DNA of 64,000 bases. Source: CAXBCP01 sp963974055. Its GTDB lineage: Bacteria > Pseudomonadota > Alphaproteobacteria > MPNO01 > UBA830. The notes beneath the pieces were generated by a model. That model was not told where the DNA came from and made no database searches. It saw nothing but the letters and a program-made list of their open reading frames with translations. A program made the position numbers and the translations under genes. The stretch's first letter is position 1, and each line of letters opens with the position of its first letter. Location: the NCBI GenBank assembly GCA_963974055.1, contig CAXBCP010000001.1:186001-250000 (forward strand). Reading direction: 5' to 3'. This document shows positions 51,824-60,845 of the stretch, in pieces.

Positions 51824-53703
51824 CGGGACTCGTCGGATGGGCCGGCGCGGGTCGGTCGGGCGACCACGTTTACGAGCTTTCTTCCCCCGATATCGTCGCC
51901 CGGATGCTCGATGCCGGACATGCGCATGAAGGATCGGCACGGCAGTCGGAAGCGGTTGCCGCTGCCGGTATCGGCGCGCAGGGCTGGTCGTCCGACGTTT
52001 CCGTGCACAGCGCCGGGGATATCCTTGCCGTCGTTTACGGCCGGGCGCGGTGGCGCGGCGAAAAATACAGGCAGCGTGCGGTCGCGCAGGGCGGCGCAGC
52101 GGCCCTTATCGAAGCCTGGCGCGACAAGGGAATATCGCTGTTCGATATTGTCGGCGGTCCGGCGTCTTTTGCGATCGTCGATTCCGCCCGGCATGAAGCG
52201 CTGGTCGCTATCGATCGTATCGGTGTCCAGCAGATGTCGTTTGCAACAACCCCTGCCGGGGCATTTGTCTTTGCATCCGATGCGCGGGCTGTCTGCAGTC
52301 ATCCGGCGCTCAACCCGGATATTTCCCGTCAGGCATTGTTCAATTATCTCTATTTTTATATCAGCCCGGGACCGGCAACGGTTTTCGAGGATATCGAAAA
52401 GCTCCAGCCCGGACAGTATGCCCATTTCCGCAACGGCGCGGTGTCGCGGTCGTTCTATTGGCAGCCCGCATATACCGAATTCTCCGACCGCGATGACGGG
52501 GCCTGTGCCGAGCAGGTGCGCGACAGCCTGAGGGACGGTGTCGGGGCGGCGGTGGCCGCGGTTCCCGGTGCAGAGCCGGGCGCCTTTCTGAGCGGCGGGC
52601 TCGACAGCACGTCGGTTGCGGGTTATCTGGCCGGCCACCGGCCCGGGGCGAAGGGTTTCACGATCGCCTTCCCGGAAGAAAAATACAACGAACTGCCCTG
52701 GGCGGAGGCGGGTGCCCGGCGGTTCGGCATTGATCATGTCACACATGTGCTGACGCCGGCGGAAACGGTGGACGCGATTCCGGGAATCGTCGAGGCGCAT
52801 GACGAACCCTATGGCAACTCGTCGTCCGTGCCGGCTTATATCTGTGCGCGGGTGGCGCGGGATAACGGGGTCGGGCTTCTGCTTGCCGGCGACGGCGGCG
52901 ACGAAATATTCGCCGGAAACGAGCGCTACGTCGAGCAGCGCCGCTACGATGCATGGCGCCGTATCCCGTCACCGTTCCGCAGGTTACTGCACGGACTGCT
53001 GCTCAACGGGGCCGGCCGCAATACGGGCGACGGCGTGCTGGCGCGGGCCACCGCCTATGCAAACCGGGCGGAGACACCGCTGCCCGACAGGCTGCAGGCT
53101 TACAACATCATCGCGACATCTGGATTGTCGCGTCTGTTCCATCCCGATTTCCTGGCGGCGATCGACCCCGGAGAGCCGCTGCGGATCGCGCGCGAGATCT
53201 ATCACCGGCCCGACGGCGCTACGGAGCTGAAACGTATGCAGTTTCTCGATCTCCACATAACGCTTGCGGATAACGATCTGAGGAAGGTCAACAGGGCGTG
53301 CGAGCTCGCCGGCGTCCGCGTCGCCTATCCGATGCTTGACGAAGACCTCGTTTCGTTTGCGGCGGCGATCCCGTCGGCAACGTTGTTGCCCCAGCGCCGG
53401 CTGCGCGGCTTCTACAAGGACACGATGGCAGGGTTTTTGCCGCCGGAAATTCTGAGCAAACAAAAGCACGGCTTCGGCATGCCGTTTTCCGAATGGACCC
53501 GCGCGCCGGGCGATCTTCGCGATATGGCCGAAGAGGGGCTTCGGGCTTTTGCGACCCGCGATATTCTTGCGGACGGGATTATCGACGAGATCCGGTCCGA
53601 TCTGACCGGCGTCCGAGAAAGCCGGTTCGGCGGGCTGATCTGGGACGTCATGATGCTGGAATTGTGGCTGTCGCGTCATTCAGATATTGCGACACTACAT
53701 TGA
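51820..53703 (+). CDS. Asparagine synthase-like protein lacking the glutaminase cysteine
   Basis: The 627-residue protein has the two-domain asparagine synthase B layout: an N-terminal Ntn-type glutaminase-like domain (1-210) and a C-terminal ATP-pyrophosphatase domain with the PP-loop S-G-G-L-D-S-T-S (258-265) and the G-D-G-G-D-E-I-F-A-G-N-E segment near 361-372. The normal start M-C-G-I, in which Cys2 is the glutamine nucleophile, is replaced by M-T-G-L, and the usual H-R-G-P-D loop reads H-E-G-S-A. The TTG start at 51820 is fixed by the TTGA overlap. It probably forms an amide with free ammonia or an amine rather than with glutamine. Confidence 0.85.
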   Translation: MTGLVGWAGAGRSGDHVYELSSPDIVARMLDAGHAHEGSARQSEAVAAAGIGAQGWSSDVSVHSAGDILAVVYGRARWRGEKYRQRAVAQGGAAALIEAWRDKGISLFDIVGGPASFAIVDSARHEALVAIDRIGVQQMSFATTPAGAFVFASDARAVCSHPALNPDISRQALFNYLYFYISPGPATVFEDIEKLQPGQYAHFRNGAVSRSFYWQPAYTEFSDRDDGACAEQVRDSLRDGVGAAVAAVPGAEPGAFLSGGLDSTSVAGYLAGHRPGAKGFTIAFPEEKYNELPWAEAGARRFGIDHVTHVLTPAETVDAIPGIVEAHDEPYGNSSSVPAYICARVARDNGVGLLLAGDGGDEIFAGNERYVEQRRYDAWRRIPSPFRRLLHGLLLNGAGRNTGDGVLARATAYANRAETPLPDRLQAYNIIATSGLSRLFHPDFLAAIDPGEPLRIAREIYHRPDGATELKRMQFLDLHITLADNDLRKVNRACELAGVRVAYPMLDEDLVSFAAAIPSATLLPQRRLRGFYKDTMAGFLPPEILSKQKHGFGMPFSEWTRAPGDLRDMAEEGLRAFATRDILADGIIDEIRSDLTGVRESRFGGLIWDVMMLELWLSRHSDIATLH

Positions 53704-53769
53704 TCGTTTGCTTTTTGGGGCTATTATGCAGCCCGACATTTGGTGAGTTACGTTTGGTCGCGACAAAAA

Positions 53770-54405
53770 ATGGTGGGCGAAATGTTGTGGAATAGGTTTG
53801 GCGGAGCGCTGATGGTGCTGTGCGTGGCGGCTCTGGCAGGCTGTTCCTCGCTTGAGGAACTTCCGACGGCAAAGCCCGTTTCCGAGACGGAAGAGCTCGA
53901 GACCGAATACCGGATCGGCTCCGACGATTCGCTTCAGATATTCGTCTGGCGGAACCCGGAACTGTCGAACAGCGTTGCGGTGCGTCCCGACGGCAAGATA
54001 ACTATTCCGTTGATCGAGGACCTGCCTGCGACCGGCAAGACGCCGACCGAGCTGGCCCGCGATATCGAGAAACAGCTCAGCGTTTATATTCAGGACCCCA
54101 TCGTCACCGTCATTATGCGGGGATTTGTCGGTCTGCCGAAGGACAGGGTCCGGGTCGTCGGCGAAGCGGCGCAGCCCCAGGCGCTGCCATACCGGTCGAC
54201 GATGACGTTGCTCGATATCATGATCTCCGTCGGCGGGCTTACCGATTTTGCCGATGGCAACCGCGCCACCATATCGCGGCTGGTCGACGAGGACTTGAAG
54301 CAGTTCCGGGTGCGGATCGACGACCTGCTTCGCGCCGGCGACATGTCGGCGAATGTCCGGATCATGCCGGGCGACGTTATCGTTATCCCCGAAGCGTGGT
54401 TCTGA
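53770..54405 (+). CDS. XrtA/PEP-CTERM system exopolysaccharide export lipoprotein (Wza-like)
   Basis: The 211-residue precursor has a lipoprotein signal ending in L-A-G-C (Cys25). A polysaccharide-export domain follows: Y-R-I-G-S-D-D-S-L-Q-I-F-V-W-R-N-P-E-L (about 48-66), P-D-G-K-I-T-I-P-L-I-E-D, and then SLBB-like repeats near 120-205. It forms the periplasmic and outer-membrane export channel together with the chain-length protein downstream. I chose the ATG at 53770; a TTG at 53740 and an ATG at 53782 are alternatives, since no ribosome site is convincing. It follows the Asn-synthase-like gene by 66 bases. Confidence 0.92.
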   Translation: MVGEMLWNRFGGALMVLCVAALAGCSSLEELPTAKPVSETEELETEYRIGSDDSLQIFVWRNPELSNSVAVRPDGKITIPLIEDLPATGKTPTELARDIEKQLSVYIQDPIVTVIMRGFVGLPKDRVRVVGEAAQPQALPYRSTMTLLDIMISVGGLTDFADGNRATISRLVDEDLKQFRVRIDDLLRAGDMSANVRIMPGDVIVIPEAWF

Positions 54406-54898
54406 TCCGACAGGACGGTGCCGTTGGCTGCAAAAATGTTGCAGTTTGTTGCAGCGATATCCATCTCCCATTCTGCGCGGCTTTCCGTTTGCATATATAT
54501 TACATGATTGGAAATTGTGTCCTGACGGTGAAAGTTGCATAAGCTGTTGATAAACAACAATATTCTGGGGCTGTTGGCTACCGCCCCGGCGCGGCGTTCC
54601 GGCCGGCCGCGGGGGCGACCGTCTCTCTTCATGGTTAACGGCGGCCCGATCATGTTATTGAATTTGTAGAGAATTGTTGCTAGTTTACGAATTGTAGGGT
54701 GATAGTGGGTTAGATGTGGACAGCTATCTATCTAGGTGAACTGGGCGCTGGCTGAATATCGGCGGCGCTCGCGTATTTGAGTAGGCAATGTGGTGTGTAG
54801 AGTGTCTGGGATCCGCGTATTGCGAATGAATGGGCCACGGAAGCAAGGCGTCCGTCGGTCGGCAGTTGTCTTAAGCCGTAAGTGGGGGGGGCACGTAG
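54406..54898. other. 493-base AT-rich regulatory spacer
   Basis: No gene is supported here. Visible elements: a direct repeat of GTTGCAG spaced 10 bases apart (around 54438-54454), a sigma54-like box (54478-54493), an inverted repeat TGTTG-ATAAA-CAACA (54545-54559) and a GGGGC/GCCCC hairpin (about 54567-54590). Two copies of GCGTATT lie in the second half. The stretch is long and AT-rich compared with the tight packing around it, which suits a complex promoter for the export operon. Confidence 0.5.
54478..54493 (+). promoter_or_regulatory. Sigma54-type promoter candidate
   Basis: CGGCTTTCCGTTTGCA has GG (54479-54480) and GC (54491-54492) exactly 12 bases apart with a T-T-G-C-A -12 box, as in RpoN promoters; the -24 box is only C-G-G-C. 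RpoN-dependent PrsK/PrsR control is known for PEP-CTERM/exosortase loci. The leader to the next start codon would be about 390 bases. Confidence 0.35.
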
Positions 54899-56521
54899 AT
54901 GAGTGAATTATACGTACAAATCCTCGCTTATCTTACGTCTATCTGGCGCAGGCGGTGGTATGCGCTCGCAATTTCTTGGCTGGTCTGCGGTGCCGGCTGG
55001 ACAATGGTTGCCGGCCTTCCCGACAAGTATGAATCCCAGGCCCGTGTTTATGTCGACATGGATACGATGCTTGGCCCGCTGATGAAGGGCATCGCGGTCC
55101 AGGTCAACATGTTCCAGCAGATCGACATCATGCAGCGTACGCTGCTGAGCCGCCCCAATCTTGAAAAGGTCATTCTGATGACCGACCTCGACCTCAAGAT
55201 AAAATCGGAAGGCGAGAAAGAAGCGCTGATCGAGAAACTCGCGAATTCGATTTCGATTCGCCAGCAGGGTCGCAACCTGTTCCGGGTCGCCTATGACGAC
55301 CGTGAGCCCGCGATCACAAAGCGCGTCGTTCAGGCGGTGTTGCAGATTTTCGTCGAGAGTAATCTGGGGTCCAGCCGAAAGGATATGGATTCCACGCGGC
55401 GTTTCCTGTCCGACCAGATCAAGGATTACGAACGCCAGCTCGAACTTGCGGAAAACAAACTCGCGACCTTCAAACGCAAAAATCTCGGCATGCTCCCCGG
55501 CGAGGGAAACTATTATTCGCACATGCAGGCCATGCGGGCGCAGCACAAGCGTACCGAAGCCCAGATTGCGGAGGCATCGACCGTTCGCGACGAACTGAAG
55601 CAGCAACTGACTTCTGTGCCGCAGTTTCTCGAACTCGCGGGCGGCATGCCCGATATCGCGCTTGCGTCCTCTGCGGGGGAAGGTCCCGAATCGGATACCC
55701 AGATCAGGATCTTCGAGTTGCAGAAGGTCGTCGACAATCTGTTGACGCGCTACACCGACAAACATCCCGATGTGGCAACCACGATCAAGCGGCTTGAGGT
55801 TCTCAAGAAAGAGCTTGCCGACGAACGCAAGGCCGAATTCGGCCCGACCGATCAGGCGCCCGTCGAACAGGCGGCTGAAGCCGGCAAGAACGTGGTGCCC
55901 AATCCGGTCTACGAACAGGTCAAGATACAGCTCGTCCAGCAGGAGGCGGCGATTGCCGCGTTCAAGCGGCGCGCCGAAAAGGAAGGCGTCGACGTTAAAA
56001 AGTGGGAACAGCTGGCCGGCCGCGTGCCGCAGGTCGAGGCCGAGCTTTCCCGGCTCTCGCGCGATTACGAAATCGTCAAGAGAGGTTACGAGGAATTGCG
56101 CCAGCGGCAGGAATCTGCCCGGCTTGCTTCGGACATGGAAACAAAGGCGCAAAAGGTCCAGTTCCGCATTGTCGATCCGCCCAAGCTTCCGCTTAAGCCC
56201 AGCGGTCCCAACCGGCCTCTTTTCATGGCCGTGGTCCTTGTTGCCGGACTCGGCGCCGGACTGGCATTTGCCTTCCTGCTGGGACAGGTCAATTCGACCT
56301 TCCAGACGGTGCAGCGCCTGCGCCTGACCTTCGCTCTGCCGGTGCTGGGTTGTGTGACCGCAATTACGTCGGTCGGCGAACGCCGCCGCCGGCGTCGCGA
56401 GTTGCTCGGTTTCGGGCTGGTTGCGGCAAGCTTGATCGTTGCTTTCGGTGGGCTCCTCATGGTTGAAGTTATGGGGGCAAATGGCTTGCTAGCGACCGTC
56501 AAGGGGCTTAGCATCGTCTAA
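54899..56521 (+). CDS. XrtA system polysaccharide chain-length determinant (Wzz/GumC-like)
   Basis: The 540-residue inner-membrane protein has membrane helices at about 21-39, 440-463 and 502-525. Between the first two is a long periplasmic part with coiled coils (about 165-235 and 300-410), beginning Y-E-S-Q-A-R-V-Y-V-D-M-D-T-M-L-G-P-L. The extra third helix at the end is usual for the TIGR03007 group. It sets polymer length and links the kinase to the export channel. The start has a G-rich site 7-14 bases ahead. The kinase gene follows 15 bases later. Confidence 0.93.
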   Translation: MSELYVQILAYLTSIWRRRWYALAISWLVCGAGWTMVAGLPDKYESQARVYVDMDTMLGPLMKGIAVQVNMFQQIDIMQRTLLSRPNLEKVILMTDLDLKIKSEGEKEALIEKLANSISIRQQGRNLFRVAYDDREPAITKRVVQAVLQIFVESNLGSSRKDMDSTRRFLSDQIKDYERQLELAENKLATFKRKNLGMLPGEGNYYSHMQAMRAQHKRTEAQIAEASTVRDELKQQLTSVPQFLELAGGMPDIALASSAGEGPESDTQIRIFELQKVVDNLLTRYTDKHPDVATTIKRLEVLKKELADERKAEFGPTDQAPVEQAAEAGKNVVPNPVYEQVKIQLVQQEAAIAAFKRRAEKEGVDVKKWEQLAGRVPQVEAELSRLSRDYEIVKRGYEELRQRQESARLASDMETKAQKVQFRIVDPPKLPLKPSGPNRPLFMAVVLVAGLGAGLAFAFLLGQVNSTFQTVQRLRLTFALPVLGCVTAITSVGERRRRRRELLGFGLVAASLIVAFGGLLMVEVMGANGLLATVKGLSIV

Positions 56522-56536
56522 CTTCGGGGTAGGCGA

Positions 56537-58375
56537 TTGACCGATAATGATTCACCGCGTCGCGGGGCGACCGAGGGCGGAAATTCTTCTTCGCCCCCAT
56601 CTTCGTCTGTTGAAAAAGCGGCCGAACGGATGACCCGTGATCCCGGGGCAGACCGGAAAACAGGCGTTGGGAACGACTCTCCTCCGCAACGGCAGAACCC
56701 GGCGAGCAGCATAGAGCGTTTTCTGGATACGGCTGACGGCGGCGTCGCCGACGAGGGGCCCTCCGGCCCGGCCCGGTTCCAGGATCCCGGCGCCGACTCG
56801 GATGTGCCCGCCCGGAACACCCACATTCCGCAGGACGAGCCCGGACCCGGTTTGGATGCCGATTCAGCATGGCGTGGTCCTGCCGCCGCCCCGCCTCCGC
56901 CACAGGGGCTTCCGGAGCATGGACAGCCGCCGCAATATGCGCCGCCGCCCGGGGCGGGAGATTCGTCTTATCCGCAACCCAATCCGGAATCGGTGGAGGG
57001 GCCGCCTCCCGGTGCCCGGCCTGACGAGACGCCGCCTGCCGCTCCCGATTACCCCGAACATGCTCCGGCGCAGTCACCGGTAACGGATCCCGCGGCCGCT
57101 GCCGCGGCAGCGATGACCCCCGCCGTAAAACGGAAAGGACTGCTCAGGCGTCGGAGGAAAGCGACGAAGCCCTGGCATCGCGATCATGCCGCCGACGCGG
57201 CTTCAGCGGATGAGGCCGTCGGCAGCGTCCCGCCCGGCGATCCGCGCGATGTGGCACGTTCCGGCAACCCTGCCGCTGCTGCCGCTCCGCGCCGTCGTGG
57301 GATATTCGGTCTGTTCTGGGCCATGATCCGTTTTCTTCTGATCGGTAAAAAGCGCTTAAATGCGCCCAGGCCGGCCACACCCCGCGGCACGCCGCGTCTT
57401 CCGAAATTGGGGCGGCTCCCGGGGTTGTCGCGGCTCAGGGGCATGGGTATTCCCGTTTTGGCTCTTGCGGGGCGGGTGCCCGGATTCGGAAAGTTAAGAC
57501 GATCCGCGGCTTCCGCTGTTTCCGCGGTATCAGACAGCGCGTCCGGAAACCCGCGTCCCGCGCCCGTCGAAACGGCAATGCAGATCCGGCGAAACGCGGC
57601 CGGGTCGCATATTCATCGGCCGCTCGATATGAGCCGGCGCGTTGGCCGGTCGGTCGAAATCGACCTCGAAAAGATCCAGGCGGCCGGCATGGTCACGCCG
57701 TTCGGCGAACGCACGCATATCGCGGAGGAATTCCGCCTTATCAAGCGCCCGCTCCTGCTGAACGCCTTCGAAAAAGGACCCAACGCCATCCGCAACGGGA
57801 ATGTCATCATGGTCGCGAGTTCGCGTTCCGGTGAAGGCAAGACGTTCATGGCGGTGAACCTCGCCATGAGCATTGCTTCTGAACGCGATCTGACGGTTCT
57901 GTTGATCGACGCCGACGTTGCGAAACCCGATATTCCGAACGTTCTCGGGTTCGAAGCCGATCTCGGCCTAGTCGATCTGATTGCCGATGACCGCATCGAT
58001 ATGTCCGATGTGATCATGCGAACCAATATCGAGAATCTCAGCGTGATGCCGGCCGGCCGGCCACATCACCTCGCGACGGAACTGCTGGCCAGCGAACGGA
58101 TGGGCAATCTGGTATCGGAGCTTTCCCTCCGGTATCCCGAGCGTGTCGTCATTATGGATTCCCCGCCCGCATTGCTCAGCAGCGTGGCGGGAGTTTTGGC
58201 GCTCAATGTCGGCCAGACGTTGTTCGTCGTCGAGGCCGAGCGGACCTCCCAAACGGCGGTCGATAGTGCGATAGGTCTTGTTAGTGCTTGCAAAAACATC
58301 AACCTCTTGCTCAATAAGAGTCGCCCGCTTGGGGGCGGCGAACGTTTTGGGTCCTATCAGAACAGCTACTATTGA
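56537..58375 (+). CDS. XrtA-associated tyrosine autokinase with very long N-terminal extension
   Basis: The C-terminal third of this 612-residue protein is a bacterial tyrosine kinase: Walker A S-S-R-S-G-E-G-K-T (428-436), L-L-I-D-A-D-V-A-K-P (Walker A') near 454 and V-V-I-M-D-S-P-P (Walker B) near 533. The tail S-Y-Q-N-S-Y-Y supplies phosphorylation tyrosines (607, 611, 612). Residues 1 to about 250 are rich in Pro, Ala, Gly and charged residues and look disordered. Residues 255-330 are basic with a hydrophobic stretch (G-L-F-W-A-M-I-R-F-L-L-I-G-K-K). The start is TTG at 56537 with GGGGTAGG ahead. Kinases of this group are usually about half as long. Confidence 0.9.
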   Translation: MTDNDSPRRGATEGGNSSSPPSSSVEKAAERMTRDPGADRKTGVGNDSPPQRQNPASSIERFLDTADGGVADEGPSGPARFQDPGADSDVPARNTHIPQDEPGPGLDADSAWRGPAAAPPPPQGLPEHGQPPQYAPPPGAGDSSYPQPNPESVEGPPPGARPDETPPAAPDYPEHAPAQSPVTDPAAAAAAAMTPAVKRKGLLRRRRKATKPWHRDHAADAASADEAVGSVPPGDPRDVARSGNPAAAAAPRRRGIFGLFWAMIRFLLIGKKRLNAPRPATPRGTPRLPKLGRLPGLSRLRGMGIPVLALAGRVPGFGKLRRSAASAVSAVSDSASGNPRPAPVETAMQIRRNAAGSHIHRPLDMSRRVGRSVEIDLEKIQAAGMVTPFGERTHIAEEFRLIKRPLLLNAFEKGPNAIRNGNVIMVASSRSGEGKTFMAVNLAMSIASERDLTVLLIDADVAKPDIPNVLGFEADLGLVDLIADDRIDMSDVIMRTNIENLSVMPAGRPHHLATELLASERMGNLVSELSLRYPERVVIMDSPPALLSSVAGVLALNVGQTLFVVEAERTSQTAVDSAIGLVSACKNINLLLNKSRPLGGGERFGSYQNSYY

Positions 58376-58402
58376 CCCGTAGCGGTTCGGGCGGAGGGTC
58401 GG

Positions 58403-59899
58403 TTGGGCGACGACGGCAAGGGATATAACAGAATCGGCACGGTCGCCTGCAGCGCCGTTGCAGTCCCTGTGCTGTTCGCAGTTTCGCTGTTGCCGACGAT
58501 TTTTGCGGCGGCGCCGGCCCATGCAGGCGATTGGTCCATATCCCCTGCAATCGGCACAACGGGCACCTTTTCCGATAACGCAAATGGCGCGACGGACAGG
58601 GAAGACCGGAATTCGGATCAGCTATTTACCGTTTCGCCGGCAATCAATGTCCGGGGCAGCGGCGGGCGGGTATCGCTGAACCTCGCCTATAGCCATAACC
58701 GCTTTTATTCCCGCCAGGATACGGCGCAGGGCTCGTCGACAAACAACCTCAGTGCAAACGGCCAGGCGGAAATTTGGGAGCGCTCTGCATTCGTGAACGT
58801 GACGTCGTCGATCACCCGCCAGGTTGTCGATCCGGCAGAGTCGGTGTCGACAACGGATACCGGGTCCGACGCGAACAGGACGACGGTCCGGACGGTGTCG
58901 ATCCAGCCGTTTTTCCTGCATCATTTCGGCAACTGGCTGGAGACGGAATCGCGGACGTCGTTCAATTTCACGCAGAGCGAATCCGATGAGATCACGAATA
59001 CCGAGTCTCTCGGCGAAACATTTACCGTCAATAGCGGAAACCGGTTCACGCTGTTCACGTTCGGCGGTTCGCTGAACCGCCAGAAAGAAATACGTGCAAA
59101 CGGCGAACCGCGGTCGATTTCGACCACGCTGAATACGAATTACCGGTACCAGGTCAGCCGCAAGCTGTCGTTGATCAGTTCGGTCGGCTGGGAAACCATC
59201 GACGATCCCGCGCTCAGCGAGGAGCCCAACGGCATTATCTGGGAAGTCGGGTTCTCCGCGCAGCCCAGTTCGCGGTCGTCGCTGGAATTCACGGTCGGCG
59301 ACCGATTCGAAACCACGACCTACGGGTTGAGCGCAAGCTATCGCCTTTCGGTCCGTTCCAACGTTTCCGCGTCCTATAACGAATCGATCACGACGTCCCA
59401 GGAACAACTGAACGAAGACCTCAGTTTTATCGGTACCGATGCCAATGGGCAGCAGATCGACCTGCGGACATTGCAGCCATTCGACGCGTCGGCCAGCGAA
59501 CTCGGTTTCCAGACGTCCCTTTTCCGCCAGAAGGTTCTGTCGGTCGATTTCAACACAACCCGGCGCCGCGGCAGCTATTCGGCGGGATTTAACTGGGAAA
59601 GGCGGACGACCGATTCCACGGGTGTCCTCGAAAGGGTGCTGGGGATGAACCTGTCGGCATCCCGGACGCTGTCTTCACGCCTGTCGACATCGGTTTCGAC
59701 CGCGCTCCGTTTTATCGACCGCGGCACCCCGGACCAGCGTGAGGATATCACCCACAGTTTAACTGGTTCCTTGACTTACCGGTTGATGGAAAATACCAAT
59801 GCTGCGTTAAGTTACGCACGCAGCCAGACAAGATCGACCGAAGGCAGCAATAACTTTCGGGACAATACGGTTACAATAAACCTTACCCGCAATTTTTGA
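58403..59899 (+). CDS. PEP-CTERM/XrtA system-associated outer-membrane beta-barrel (TIGR03016 type)
   Basis: The 498-residue precursor starts at TTG (58403) with GGAGGG ahead and carries a signal peptide ending A-P-A-H-A (about residue 45). The mature part starts W-S-I-S-P-A-I-G-T-T-G-T-F-S-D-N-A and consists of alternating polar/aromatic strands (L-N-L-A-Y-S-H-N-R-F-Y, V-S-A-S-Y-N-E-S-I-T). It ends in a terminal aromatic (V-T-I-N-L-T-R-N-F), the usual outer-membrane barrel sorting signal. It is likely the outer-membrane partner of polymer export. Confidence 0.9.
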   Translation: MGDDGKGYNRIGTVACSAVAVPVLFAVSLLPTIFAAAPAHAGDWSISPAIGTTGTFSDNANGATDREDRNSDQLFTVSPAINVRGSGGRVSLNLAYSHNRFYSRQDTAQGSSTNNLSANGQAEIWERSAFVNVTSSITRQVVDPAESVSTTDTGSDANRTTVRTVSIQPFFLHHFGNWLETESRTSFNFTQSESDEITNTESLGETFTVNSGNRFTLFTFGGSLNRQKEIRANGEPRSISTTLNTNYRYQVSRKLSLISSVGWETIDDPALSEEPNGIIWEVGFSAQPSSRSSLEFTVGDRFETTTYGLSASYRLSVRSNVSASYNESITTSQEQLNEDLSFIGTDANGQQIDLRTLQPFDASASELGFQTSLFRQKVLSVDFNTTRRRGSYSAGFNWERRTTDSTGVLERVLGMNLSASRTLSSRLSTSVSTALRFIDRGTPDQREDITHSLTGSLTYRLMENTNAALSYARSQTRSTEGSNNFRDNTVTINLTRNF

Positions 59900-59909
59900 G
59901 CGCCAGTAC

Positions 59910-60845
59910 ATGTACGCATCGCATTACAACCTTCGAGGACGGCCGTTTCAGCTAAGCCCTGATCACCGGTTCTATTATCCGAGCCGGGGCCACAAAAAAG
60001 CGATGGCCTATCTGACCTATGGCATGAACGAGCGCGACGGTTTTATCGTTATCACGGGCCATGTCGGCGCCGGCAAGACGACGATCGTCGGCCAGCTTCT
60101 GAGCCAGATCGACCAGAGCAAATTCGTGTCCGCGAATATTGTCACCACCCAGTTGGGATCCGACGATACATTGCGCATGGTCGCGCGGGCATTCGGCCTG
60201 CCTGCCGAAAGCCGAGACAAGGCGTCGATCCTGAAAGACATTGAGGGGTTTCTTGCCGCCCGGCGCGGAGAGGGCAAGCACGTCGTGCTGGTTATCGACG
60301 AAGTCCAGAACATGCCGCTCGAGGCGATCGAAGAATTGCGGATGCTGTCGAATTTCCAGATGGACAACCGGCCGCTGGTGCAATGTTTCCTGCTCGGACA
60401 ACCCGAATTCCGGGAAAAACTGGCCCGCCCCGAGATGGAGCAGATTCGACAGCGCGTTATTGCGACCTGCCATCTCGAACCCCTCGCCGCCGATGAGACA
60501 AAGGGCTATATCGAACATCGCCTGAAGCTGGTCGGCTGGGAAGGCGATCCGGAATTCACCGACGAGGCGTTCGATCGTATTCACCGGGTGACCAATGGCG
60601 TGCCGCGCCGGATCAACTCGCTCTGCGGCCGCCTGCTTTTGTATGGTTCCCTCGAAAATACGCATGTGATCGACGATGCCGTCGTCCAGGACGTCGCGCG
60701 CGAAATCTCTGAAGAAGCCGGAACCGGTTCCGGTTATCGCCCCGCCCCTGCGCCCGGCGCATTGATAGAGGATTTCGATCCCGATGGCGGAGAATCTCTT
60801 GCCGATCTCGACCGCAGGGTTGCCGTTCTTCGCGGCGCCGGTTGA
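59910..60845 (+). CDS. XrtA/PEP-CTERM system-associated AAA ATPase (ExeA-like, TIGR03015)
   Basis: The 311-residue protein opens MYASHYNLRGRPFQLSPDHRF, typical of the ExeA/GspA group. Walker A is G-H-V-G-A-G-K-T-T (50-58) and Walker B is V-L-V-I-D-E-V-Q-N-M (near 127-136), with sensor residues in V-P-R-R-I-N-S-L-C. It is a cytosolic ATPase thought to energise assembly of the envelope system. The stop overlaps the deacetylase start (TTGA). Confidence 0.93.
   Translation: MYASHYNLRGRPFQLSPDHRFYYPSRGHKKAMAYLTYGMNERDGFIVITGHVGAGKTTIVGQLLSQIDQSKFVSANIVTTQLGSDDTLRMVARAFGLPAESRDKASILKDIEGFLAARRGEGKHVVLVIDEVQNMPLEAIEELRMLSNFQMDNRPLVQCFLLGQPEFREKLARPEMEQIRQRVIATCHLEPLAADETKGYIEHRLKLVGWEGDPEFTDEAFDRIHRVTNGVPRRINSLCGRLLLYGSLENTHVIDDAVVQDVAREISEEAGTGSGYRPAPAPGALIEDFDPDGGESLADLDRRVAVLRGAG

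Noticed and set aside
54424..54443. TTGGCTGCAAAAATGTTGCA as a sigma54 promoter
   Set aside because: GG and GC are 15 bases apart instead of 12; the box at 54478-54493 has the right spacing.
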